From a bacterium (GTDB taxonomy: Bacteria > Patescibacteriota > Minisyncoccia > Minisyncoccales > CG1-02-41-26): a stretch of 41,611 nt of DNA. Under the pieces are notes generated by a model. The model saw only the letters and a program-made list of their open reading frames with translations, was not told the DNA's origin and did not search any database. Position numbers and translations under genes: made by a program. Where the stretch lies: the NCBI GenBank assembly GCA_030616605.1, contig JAUWWY010000002.1, positions 182,867 through 224,477 of the forward strand. The letters run 5' to 3'. This document shows positions 9,164 through 17,424 of this stretch, piece by piece (position 1 is the first letter of the stretch; every line of letters starts with the position of its first letter).

Positions 9164-9730
9164 TCAATTAAATTCTGTCATTGCTTTCTCTGTATTTTTA
9201 GTCAAAGCGGTTTTTAAAACTTGGCAAATTTTTTTAATAGTTTTTTTAACAATTTTTTCTTCCTCTTTACTGAATTTCTGAAGCACAAATTTTTCAGAGT
9301 TTTTCGGCTTACCCTTTTTAGGCTGGATTCCAATCCTGACTCTGATAAAATCTTTTGTTCCCAGTTCTTTGATTATTGATTCCACGCCCTTGTGGCCGGC
9401 CGAACCTCGGTTTTTTACAATTCTAATTTTACCTAAAGGCAAATCAATATCGTCATGCACAACTAACAAGTTTGTAGTTTGTAGTTTGTAGTTTGTAGTT
9501 AAAATTTTTACTGCTTTTCCAGAATTATTCATAAAGGTTTGAGGTTTAACTAAGATAATTTTTTTTCTGTCAATCTTTTCTTCAGAAATTAAAGAATTGA
9601 ACTTTTTTGAAACTTTAAAAAAAGGAAAGTTGCTTTCCTTTTGGAATTTATCTAAAACCCGAAACCCGACATTGTGACGAGTTTTGAGATATTTTTTTCC
9701 GGGATTACCCAGACCTACAATTAGAGACAT
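9164..9730 (-). CDS. pth: Peptidyl-tRNA hydrolase
   Basis: IVGLGNPGKKYLKTRHNVGF, KPQTFMNNSGKAV, DDIDLPLGKIRI. Confidence 0.95.
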   Translation of the reverse strand: MSLIVGLGNPGKKYLKTRHNVGFRVLDKFQKESNFPFFKVSKKFNSLISEEKIDRKKIILVKPQTFMNNSGKAVKILTTNYKLQTTNLLVVHDDIDLPLGKIRIVKNRGSAGHKGVESIIKELGTKDFIRVRIGIQPKKGKPKNSEKFVLQKFSKEEEKIVKKTIKKICQVLKTALTKNTEKAMTEFN

Positions 9731-9802
9731 AATGGCAGCTTTATTATATCAATTACTTGCTTAATTTAAAAATTTAAGTACAATTAAAATATAATCAACA
9801 CT

Positions 9803-10348
9803 ATGAAAAAAGCATTATTATTTTTTTGGGAAATATTAAAAATTGTTCTTTTAGCTTTAATAATAGTGGTACCTATTCGTTATTTTGTATTCCAACCATT
9901 TATTGTTAAAGGAGTTTCAATGGAGCCGAATTTCCATAATGGTGATTATTTGATTGTTGATGAACTTAGCTATCATTTAAGAACACCAGTAAGGGGAGAA
10001 GTGGTTGTTTTTAAGAATCCTAAAAATCTTTCTGAAAAATTTATAAAAAGGATTATTGGTTTACCCGGAGAAGAAATTATTTTTGAAAATAACCAGATAG
10101 TAATTATTGATGAATTTGCTAAAAAAACAATTTTAGATGAATCAACTTATCTTGGCTATCCTGTTAGCTTAAGTAAAAAAGAATTTTATTTAAAAGAAGA
10201 TGAATATTTTGTTTTAGGCGACAACAGATTACATTCTTTTGATTCAAGAGATTGGGGGCCGCTTCTTGAAAAATATATTATTGGCAGAGCAGTTTTAAGA
10301 GTTTTTCCGCCAATAGCAATGGCTTATTTTCCAACTCCCAGCTATTAA
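9803..10348 (+). CDS. lepB: Signal peptidase I
   Basis: VKGVSMEPNFHNGDYL (catalytic Ser), FIKRIIGLPGEE, FVLGDNRLHSFDSRDWG. Confidence 0.95.
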   Translation: MKKALLFFWEILKIVLLALIIVVPIRYFVFQPFIVKGVSMEPNFHNGDYLIVDELSYHLRTPVRGEVVVFKNPKNLSEKFIKRIIGLPGEEIIFENNQIVIIDEFAKKTILDESTYLGYPVSLSKKEFYLKEDEYFVLGDNRLHSFDSRDWGPLLEKYIIGRAVLRVFPPIAMAYFPTPSY

Positions 10349-10364
10349 AAGTTTAGTCTAAAAT

Positions 10365-11714
10365 ATGGTAAAATTTCAATCACCAACTGGAATGCGCGAT
10401 CTTCTTGAGGAAGATTTTAAACATTTTCAAAAGATTGAAAGAGTTTGTCAAGAAATAGCAAGATTTTATGGTTTTAAGAGAATCGAAACTCCAATTTTAG
10501 AAGAAAGTGCACTCTTTGAGAAAGGAACCGGTTTTAGCACTGAAATTGTCAAAAAGCAGATGTTTAACTTAGAAACCAAAGGAGGAGACCATTTAGTTTT
10601 AAGGCCGGAAGGAACACCCTCGATTGTTCGAGCCTATCTTGAAAAAGGAATGGAAAGTTTGCCAAAGCCAGTTAAGCTTTGGCATTTTGGTCCCTTTTTC
10701 AGGCATGAAAGACCTCAAGCAGGAAGATACCGCCAGTTTTATCAAGCCGGACTTGAATCTTTAGGTAGTGATTCTTGGATTATAGATTCTCAAATTATCC
10801 AAATTTTTTATAATATATTAAAGAGTCTCGGTTTCAAAAATTTAATCGTTGAGATAAACAGCATCGGTGATTCTCAACACAGGGCTTACTACAAAAAAAA
10901 TTTAGTAAGCTATTTAAAAGATTACCGTAACTCTCTTTGTTCAGATTGTAAAAGGAGATTGCGGGAAAATCCCTTAAGAATTTTAGATTGTAAACAAGAG
11001 AAGTGTCAAAAAATTATCAGAGACGGGACTCCTCAGATTATTGATTATCTTTGTAGAAAATGTAATAATCATTTTAAAAATGTCTTAGAAACCTTGGAAG
11101 AATTAGAGATTTCTTACAAGTTGAATCCTTATTTAGTCCGAGGATTAGATTATTATACCAGAACCGTTTTTGAGATTTTTGAAGAAACAGAACCCACCTT
11201 TTTACCCACCAAAGCCACGTCTGACGTGGCGAAGGCGGGCGCCAGGGATACAGAGAGCGAGGAAGAGAAGAATCAGGAGCCCTTAGCTTTAGCTGGAGGG
11301 GGAAGATACGATGATTTAGTGAAATTATTAGGGGGAAAAGAGACACCGGCTTGCGGTGGCGCTTTAGGAGTAGATAGAATAGTTAATTTAATAAAAAAAA
11401 GAACTAAAAAAACTCGGAAAATTATCAAACATAGAATTTTCTTAGCTCAGATAGGAAAATTTCCCAAAATGAAAGCTTTAAAATTGATGGAAAAGTTTAG
11501 AAAATCTGAAATTAAAATAGCCGAAGCTTTGGATAAAGATTCACTTTCGAGTCAATTGAAATTAGCTGATAAATTGAAGGCTGAATATGTTTTAATTTTG
11601 GGTCAAAAAGAGACCCTTGAAGAAAAAATAATTTTAAGGAATATGAAAACGGGTAAGCAGAAGATAATAGCGATAAAAAAAATAGTTGGAGAAGTTAAAA
11701 AGAAAACAAAATAA
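10365..11714 (+). CDS. hisS: Histidyl-tRNA synthetase with repeat-derived in-frame insertion
   Basis: LRPEGTPSIVRAYLEKG, VRGLDYYTRTVFEI, LAGGGRYDDLVKLLGG motifs; insertion between the last two. Confidence 0.95.
   Translation: MVKFQSPTGMRDLLEEDFKHFQKIERVCQEIARFYGFKRIETPILEESALFEKGTGFSTEIVKKQMFNLETKGGDHLVLRPEGTPSIVRAYLEKGMESLPKPVKLWHFGPFFRHERPQAGRYRQFYQAGLESLGSDSWIIDSQIIQIFYNILKSLGFKNLIVEINSIGDSQHRAYYKKNLVSYLKDYRNSLCSDCKRRLRENPLRILDCKQEKCQKIIRDGTPQIIDYLCRKCNNHFKNVLETLEELEISYKLNPYLVRGLDYYTRTVFEIFEETEPTFLPTKATSDVAKAGARDTESEEEKNQEPLALAGGGRYDDLVKLLGGKETPACGGALGVDRIVNLIKKRTKKTRKIIKHRIFLAQIGKFPKMKALKLMEKFRKSEIKIAEALDKDSLSSQLKLADKLKAEYVLILGQKETLEEKIILRNMKTGKQKIIAIKKIVGEVKKKTK
11212..11237 (+). repeat. 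26-bp palindromic module inside hisS, identical to the module nested at 7763-7788 (minus strand)
   Basis: AAGCCACGTCTGACGTGGCGAAGGCG at both loci. Confidence 0.9.
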
Positions 11715-11737
11715 TACGAATCTACGAAATTCGCATT

Positions 11738-12061
11738 ATGTCTTGTCTTTTTTGTAAAATCATAAATAAAGAAATGCCTTCGGAAATAGTTTACGAAGAT
11801 GATAAAATTCTTACTTTTAAAGACATAAATCCGAAAGCGCCGATTCATTTTTTAATTGTTCCCAAAAAGCATATTGAATCAATAAAATCTTTAAATTCAG
11901 AAAGAATAGTAGATAGCTTGATTTTGGCAGCAAAAAATATTGCTGAAAAAAATAAAATTTCAGGATACAAATTAGTTTTTAATGTAGGTCGAGAAGGAGG
12001 TCAGTTAATAGACCATTTACATTTACATTTCCTAGCTGGAAAACCAATAAAAATACCCTAA
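11738..12061 (+). CDS. HIT family protein
   Basis: MSCLFCKIINKEMPSEIVYEDD start and HLHLHFLAG histidine triad. Confidence 0.95.
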   Translation: MSCLFCKIINKEMPSEIVYEDDKILTFKDINPKAPIHFLIVPKKHIESIKSLNSERIVDSLILAAKNIAEKNKISGYKLVFNVGREGGQLIDHLHLHFLAGKPIKIP

Positions 12062-12283
12062 ATGCCTTTAAAAGTTCAAAAACAAGGTAGAGAGTCTTCG
12101 TGGAATTTAATTCGCCGCTTTTCCCAGAAAATTCGCAAAAGCGGGCTTTTAGTTGAAACAAGAAAAAGAATGTTTAAAAGAAAGAAGAAAAGTCATCAAT
12201 TAAAGAAAAGATCAGCTTTAAGAAGAGAGCAAAAAAAGAAAGAATATGAAAGATTGAAAAAAATGGGGAAAAATTTAAAATGA
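12062..12283 (+). CDS. rpsU: 30S ribosomal protein bS21
   Basis: 73-aa basic protein with a bS21-like RRFSQKIRKSGLLVETRKRMFKRKKK pattern. Confidence 0.8.
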   Translation: MPLKVQKQGRESSWNLIRRFSQKIRKSGLLVETRKRMFKRKKKSHQLKKRSALRREQKKKEYERLKKMGKNLK

Positions 12284-12702
12284 TTGAAATAAATAATTTA
12301 ACTAATGTTGAGATTGACGAAGATTTTATAAAAAAAATAACTCAGGAAGTTTTAAAAAAAGAAAAAAAACAAGGAAATATTTCTTTAGCCTTCTTGGGTC
12401 CAGCAAGAATGCGAAAAATAAATAAAAAATATCGAGGGAAAAACAAAGTAACTAATGTTTTATCTTTTTCCGAAAATGAAATTTCTTTTAAAAATTTGGG
12501 AGAGATTATTATTTGTTTACGGGAAATTAAAAAATCTTCCCAGAGAATAAATATTTCTTTTGAAAAAGAATTAGCCCGAGTTTTAATCCATGGAATTTTG
12601 CATCTTTTGGGCTATGACCATGAGAAATCAGAAGAGGAAGCAAGAAAAATGGAGGAGAGGGAAGAGTATTACCTTGGGAAAATTCAAACGTCAAATATAT
12701 AA
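12280..12702 (+). CDS. ybeY: Endoribonuclease YbeY (rRNA maturation)
   Basis: HGILHLLGYDHE metal-binding motif, NVLSFSENE. Confidence 0.95.
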   Translation: MIEINNLTNVEIDEDFIKKITQEVLKKEKKQGNISLAFLGPARMRKINKKYRGKNKVTNVLSFSENEISFKNLGEIIICLREIKKSSQRINISFEKELARVLIHGILHLLGYDHEKSEEEARKMEEREEYYLGKIQTSNI

Positions 12703-12704
12703 TT

Positions 12705-13937
12705 ATGCCAAAATCTATCACTCTCACTGCCTTAGATATAGGGACAAGCTCTTCTAAATTATTAGTAGGGCAAAAAGAATTATATTCTCCAAATATTAAT
12801 ATTTTGGCAAAAGAAGAAATTCCTTATTCGGTTGGGGTTAGAAGGGGTGAGATTTACGATCCCCAAAAAGTAGCTGAGAATATATCTTTTTTAAAAAATA
12901 AACTTCAAAAATCAAAAGGAATTAAAATTAAAAAGGTACTTGCAAACATTAGTGGTCCTCATCTATTCACTCTTAGAAGCCAAGGATTGGTTTCTGTTTC
13001 CCGGGCTGACAAAAAGATTTCTCAAGAAGATATCCAAAGGGTTTTACAAGCTTCCCAGTCTGTTAACCTGCCTTCAAATAAAGAAATTTTGGAGGTTTTA
13101 CCTCAAGAATTTATAGTTGATGGTCAAAGAGGGATAAAAAATCCTTTGGGTTTGGAAGGGATTCGTTTGGAAGATGAGGTTCTTTTAATTTGTATTTTTT
13201 CCTTGGTTTTGGAACATTTGGAAACAGCGATTTTGGAAGCCGGACTTGAAATTGAAGAAGAAGTTATTCCCTCTCCTTTGGCTTCAGCTAGGGCGGTTTT
13301 GAGTCCTGAACAAAAAGAGTTAGGAGTGGCTGTAGTTGATATTGGAGCCGGAACTACTTCCCTTTCTGTTTTTAATGAAGGTAATTTAATAGACTTTACT
13401 GTTTTTCCAATGGGTTCTGCAAATATTACAAATGATATTGCTATTGGATTAAGAACTGAAATAGCTACAGCGGAAAGAATAAAAAGAGAATTTGGTTCTT
13501 TTGATTTATCTTCCCGAAAAAGAAAAACTAAAAAAGGAAAAATTAAAAAAGAAAGAATAGAAATTCCAGAAGAGGGACTTTCTTTTTCTAAAATTTCCTT
13601 AAAGAATATTATAGAATCTCGGGTTTCAGAGATTTTCTTAGAAGTTGCTAAAGACTTAAAAAGAATTTCAAAAAAAACAATTTTACCAGCCGGAGTTATT
13701 TTGACCGGTGGGGGAGCTTCTTTGCCGGGGTTGATAAAATTTGGAAAACAAAAATTTGAACTTCCTTGTTATTTAGCCAAGCCCGAAGAGATTCCTGTGC
13801 TTGAAGATCCAGCTTTTTATACTTGTGCTGGAGTTTTACTTTCTGGATTTGATTTTCAAGAAGGAAAAAGAGAAAAAATAGCTGGAGAGGGAATAAAGAC
13901 AAAATTTAAAAAAATATTTAAAATATTTCTACCCTAA
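12705..13937 (+). CDS. ftsA: Cell division protein FtsA
   Basis: LDIGTSSSKLLVG, VVDIGAGTTSLSVF, ILTGGGASLPGL; C-terminal amphipathic KTKFKKIFKIFLP. Confidence 0.9.
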   Translation: MPKSITLTALDIGTSSSKLLVGQKELYSPNINILAKEEIPYSVGVRRGEIYDPQKVAENISFLKNKLQKSKGIKIKKVLANISGPHLFTLRSQGLVSVSRADKKISQEDIQRVLQASQSVNLPSNKEILEVLPQEFIVDGQRGIKNPLGLEGIRLEDEVLLICIFSLVLEHLETAILEAGLEIEEEVIPSPLASARAVLSPEQKELGVAVVDIGAGTTSLSVFNEGNLIDFTVFPMGSANITNDIAIGLRTEIATAERIKREFGSFDLSSRKRKTKKGKIKKERIEIPEEGLSFSKISLKNIIESRVSEIFLEVAKDLKRISKKTILPAGVILTGGGASLPGLIKFGKQKFELPCYLAKPEEIPVLEDPAFYTCAGVLLSGFDFQEGKREKIAGEGIKTKFKKIFKIFLP

Positions 13938-13943
13938 ACCATT

Positions 13944-14870
13944 ATGTCTATTCCGAAAATAAAAGTAATTGGAATTGGAGGAGCTGGTTGCAATACAATT
14001 TCTCGGCTGACAAAAGCCAACTTAAAAGGAATTGAACTTTTTGCTGCAAATACGGATATCCAGGCTTTAAAGAAAACTTTATCTCCCAATAAAGTTTTAA
14101 TAGGGGAGAAAATAACTGGTGGTTTAGGAACAGGCATGGATTGGGAATTAGGGGAAAAGGCAGCTCAAGAAAGTCAAGAATCTTTGAAAAATATTTTAAA
14201 AGGAGCAGAAATTGTTTTTTTAACCTGCGGATTGGGCGGGGGATCGGGTACATTTGGTATTTCAGTTCTAGGAAAGTTAGCTCAAGATTTGAAAATATTA
14301 ACTTTAGCTATTGTTACTTTACCCTTTTCTTTTGAAGGAAATTCAAGAAAAAGATTAGCAAAAAGAGGATTGAAAAAGCTTCAAGAAAATGTTGATGCCT
14401 TTTTAGTTATTCCCAATGACCGTATTTTAAAAGTAACCGCAAGAAACATTTCAATTGAAGATGCTTTTTTGAAAATTGATAGAGTTTTAGTCAACTCTTT
14501 GGAGGGAATCTCCGATTTGCTTTTACTTCCCGGAATTATCAGTCTTGACTTCGCTGATGTAGAAGAGATATTAAGAAATTCCGGAAGAACTTTATTTGGA
14601 CAGGGAAAAGCAAAAGGGGAACAAAGAGCGATTTCAGCCGCCAGTCAAGCCCTACAGTCTTCCCTGCTTGATTTTTCACCCAAAAAAGCAAAAGGAATTT
14701 TATTTAATGTCAGGGGAAGGGATGTTGCTTTGTCTGAGGTTCATTTGGTAGCCAACTTTATAAAAAAATTAGCTGACACAAAAACAAAAATAATCTTTGG
14801 AGTTTCTGAAGATAAGAGTTTGGAAAAGGGTGAAATAAAAGTCATCTTAATTGCAACCGGAATTCGATGA
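13944..14870 (+). CDS. ftsZ: Divergent FtsZ homolog consisting of globular domain only
   Basis: IGIGGAGCNTISRL, ANTDIQAL, GEKITGGLGTGMDWELGEKAAQES, GLGGGSGTFG, SLDFADV; ends right after the core domain. Confidence 0.88.
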   Translation: MSIPKIKVIGIGGAGCNTISRLTKANLKGIELFAANTDIQALKKTLSPNKVLIGEKITGGLGTGMDWELGEKAAQESQESLKNILKGAEIVFLTCGLGGGSGTFGISVLGKLAQDLKILTLAIVTLPFSFEGNSRKRLAKRGLKKLQENVDAFLVIPNDRILKVTARNISIEDAFLKIDRVLVNSLEGISDLLLLPGIISLDFADVEEILRNSGRTLFGQGKAKGEQRAISAASQALQSSLLDFSPKKAKGILFNVRGRDVALSEVHLVANFIKKLADTKTKIIFGVSEDKSLEKGEIKVILIATGIR

Positions 14871-15595
14871 TTATTGGCGGGCTTCAAAAACTAACTCTAA
14901 TTGATTATCCTGGTAAAATAGCCTGTACAGTTTTTTTACAGGGGTGTAATTATCGCTGTCCTTTTTGCTATAACCCAGAACTTGTTTCAAGAGAGGAAAT
15001 TAAAAAACATCTTCCAATTCCAGAAAAAGATTTTTTCCAATTTTTAAAACAGGGACTATTACCAAACAACAATAGTTCCCGTTTGGAAGGAGTCTCTGTT
15101 GGAGGAGGGGAACCTACCATTAACCAGGATTTACCCAAATTTTGCCAAAAGATTAAGAAACTGGGCTACAATTTAAAAATTGATACCAATGGTTCAAATC
15201 CTGATATGTTAAAAGATTTAATTGACCGAAAATTGGTAGATTACATTGCCATGGATGTTAAAGCTCCCCCAAAAAAGTATTGTCGAGTGATTGGTTTAAA
15301 GGATTGTTCAAATTATTATCTTTTGAGCAGGATTGAAGAAAGCATAAATATTTTGAAACAAGGTAAAGTAGATTATGAATTTCAAACAACTGTCACTCCA
15401 ACTTTATTAAAAAAAGAAGATATTTTAAAAATTGTTCATTGGATAGCTCCAGCAAAAAAATACGTTTTGCAAAATTTTGAGTCAGAAAAAACAGTTGACC
15501 CAAAATTTGAAAAAATTAAACCTTATCCCAAAGATTTTCTCTTTTCTCTTCAGAAAATAATCTCTCCATTTTTTGAAATCTCCGAAGTCAGATAA
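14867..15595 (+). CDS. Radical SAM activating enzyme, NrdG/PflA-like
   Basis: LTLIDYPGKIACTVFLQGCNYRCPFCYNPEL (CxxxCxxC), GGGEPTINQDL; ATGA overlap with the ftsZ stop. Confidence 0.88.
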   Translation: MIIGGLQKLTLIDYPGKIACTVFLQGCNYRCPFCYNPELVSREEIKKHLPIPEKDFFQFLKQGLLPNNNSSRLEGVSVGGGEPTINQDLPKFCQKIKKLGYNLKIDTNGSNPDMLKDLIDRKLVDYIAMDVKAPPKKYCRVIGLKDCSNYYLLSRIEESINILKQGKVDYEFQTTVTPTLLKKEDILKIVHWIAPAKKYVLQNFESEKTVDPKFEKIKPYPKDFLFSLQKIISPFFEISEVR

Positions 15596-15599
15596 AATT

Positions 15600-16211
15600 A
15601 TGTTTCCCCTTTATCCTCAAATCAGAATACCGGGTAAAAAATCCTGGTTGATTATTTTTTTAATCGCTTTAAATACAACTCTTTTTTTAATTTCCTTGTC
15701 CAGACTTGAAGAGTTTATTTTTAAATACGGTATGATTCCAACAAAAATTTTTCAGGGTGAAGGTTCTTTAACCATATTCAGTTCAATGTTTTTCCATGCA
15801 AGTTTTTGGCATCTTTTCGGCAATATGTGGTTTTTGTGGGTATTTGGAAATAATCTGGAAAGAAAGTTGGGAAAAGTAAAATTTTTAGCTTTTTATATTA
15901 TTTGCGGGGTTTGTTCAGCTTTGATTTATTTACTTTTAGCTTCCCAAAAATCTATTCCCGCTATTGGAGCATCAGGGGCAATTTCCGGGGTTTTAGGTGG
16001 CTATTTAATTCTTTTCCCCAAGCACAAAATTATCAGTTTAGTTCCAATTTTCTTTTTTATCCAATTGATTGCTGTTCCAGTTTTAATTTTTATTGGCATC
16101 TGGTTTTTGTATCAACTTTTATATATTGGTTCTCAAACAATGATTGCTTATTGGGCCCACATTGGCGGTTTTCTTTCAGGTATCATTTTGATAAGATTTT
16201 TTGCTAAATAG
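15600..16211 (+). CDS. Rhomboid family intramembrane serine protease
   Basis: HLFGNMWFLWVFG, GASGAISG (catalytic Ser), AHIGGFLSG (catalytic His). Confidence 0.93.
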   Translation: MFPLYPQIRIPGKKSWLIIFLIALNTTLFLISLSRLEEFIFKYGMIPTKIFQGEGSLTIFSSMFFHASFWHLFGNMWFLWVFGNNLERKLGKVKFLAFYIICGVCSALIYLLLASQKSIPAIGASGAISGVLGGYLILFPKHKIISLVPIFFFIQLIAVPVLIFIGIWFLYQLLYIGSQTMIAYWAHIGGFLSGIILIRFFAK

Positions 16212-16215
16212 CCGT

Positions 16216-17424
16216 ATGACTCTTTCTAAGGTGCTTTCTTATTCTCTACTTTCCTTTGTTGGAGGGGTTTTTATTTCCTCTTTTTTAAATGTTCCCCAGT
16301 TTATAATTTATGAACTTTTTGTTTTAGGAATTTTTTATTCTTTAATTTTTTTCAAAGAAAAAGCAATTCTTGTTTTTGGAATCTTTTTAATAGTTCTTGG
16401 TTTTGGTATTTTTAGGACCGAGATAGCAAAGCCAGGTATTTCAGAACATGGATATTATGAAACTAATGAATCTCTTTCAGTAGTTGAAGAAAAGATTTAT
16501 CCATTAAAATATAAACTAAGAGAGATTATTTATGAGAACTTCTCACCACCGAACTCTTCAATTCTGGCAGCCCTGACCTTAGGCGATAAACAATATATTT
16601 CCAAAGAGTGGAAACAAAAACTGAATATTGCCGGAGTTCGTCATATAACTGCCGTGTCAGGACTACATGTGGTGATTGTAAGTGGTATTTTACTTTGGTT
16701 AGGTATAAGAATAGGATTATATCGCGGTCAGGCGTTTTATTTTGCTTTGTTTTTTCTTTGGTTTTTTATATTAATGATTGGTTTTCAACCATCCGCGGTC
16801 AGAGCTGGCATTATGGGTTCAATGTTGCTTTTTTGTCAGAAAATAGGACGACAGAGAGTGACTGATAGGGCATTATTGCTAACAGCAGCTGTAATGCTTG
16901 CTATTAACCCATTACTTTTAAGGTATAATGTTGGTTTTCAGTTGTCGTTTTTGGCAACCTTGGGCATAATTTATTTGATGCCTTTCCTCCAAAATCTTTT
17001 TGAAAGGATAAAGTTAACAAAACTTGGTGAAGTGAGCAATCTTTTAGCAATGACTTTTTCAGCCCAGATTTTTGTCCTGCCAATTTTAATTTATAATTTT
17101 GGACAATTTTCTTTAGTTTCGCCAATCACCAATGTTTTAATTGTTCCCTTACTTCCATACATTATGATAGCCGGATTTATTTTCTTAATTGGCGGATTGT
17201 TATGGCAGGGTTTAGGTTGGATTTTATCATTTCCTGTTTGGTTTTTATTGAGTTATGTCACAGGAATAGTTGATTTATTCTCCAGATTTTCTTTTTCATC
17301 CATTGTCTTTCAAATCTCTTGGATTTGGCTGCCAATTTTTTACTTAATTATAGGTTATTTACTTTGGTATATTCAAAAGAAAAAAAATATGTTAAAATTT
17401 TATGTATGGACTGGCAAAAAATAA
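16216..17424 (+). CDS. comEC: ComEC/Rec2-type competence membrane protein, membrane domain only
   Basis: HITAVSGLHVVIVSGILL and hydrophobic profile; no C-terminal metallo-beta-lactamase domain in the 400 aa. Confidence 0.85.
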   Translation: MTLSKVLSYSLLSFVGGVFISSFLNVPQFIIYELFVLGIFYSLIFFKEKAILVFGIFLIVLGFGIFRTEIAKPGISEHGYYETNESLSVVEEKIYPLKYKLREIIYENFSPPNSSILAALTLGDKQYISKEWKQKLNIAGVRHITAVSGLHVVIVSGILLWLGIRIGLYRGQAFYFALFFLWFFILMIGFQPSAVRAGIMGSMLLFCQKIGRQRVTDRALLLTAAVMLAINPLLLRYNVGFQLSFLATLGIIYLMPFLQNLFERIKLTKLGEVSNLLAMTFSAQIFVLPILIYNFGQFSLVSPITNVLIVPLLPYIMIAGFIFLIGGLLWQGLGWILSFPVWFLLSYVTGIVDLFSRFSFSSIVFQISWIWLPIFYLIIGYLLWYIQKKKNMLKFYVWTGKK

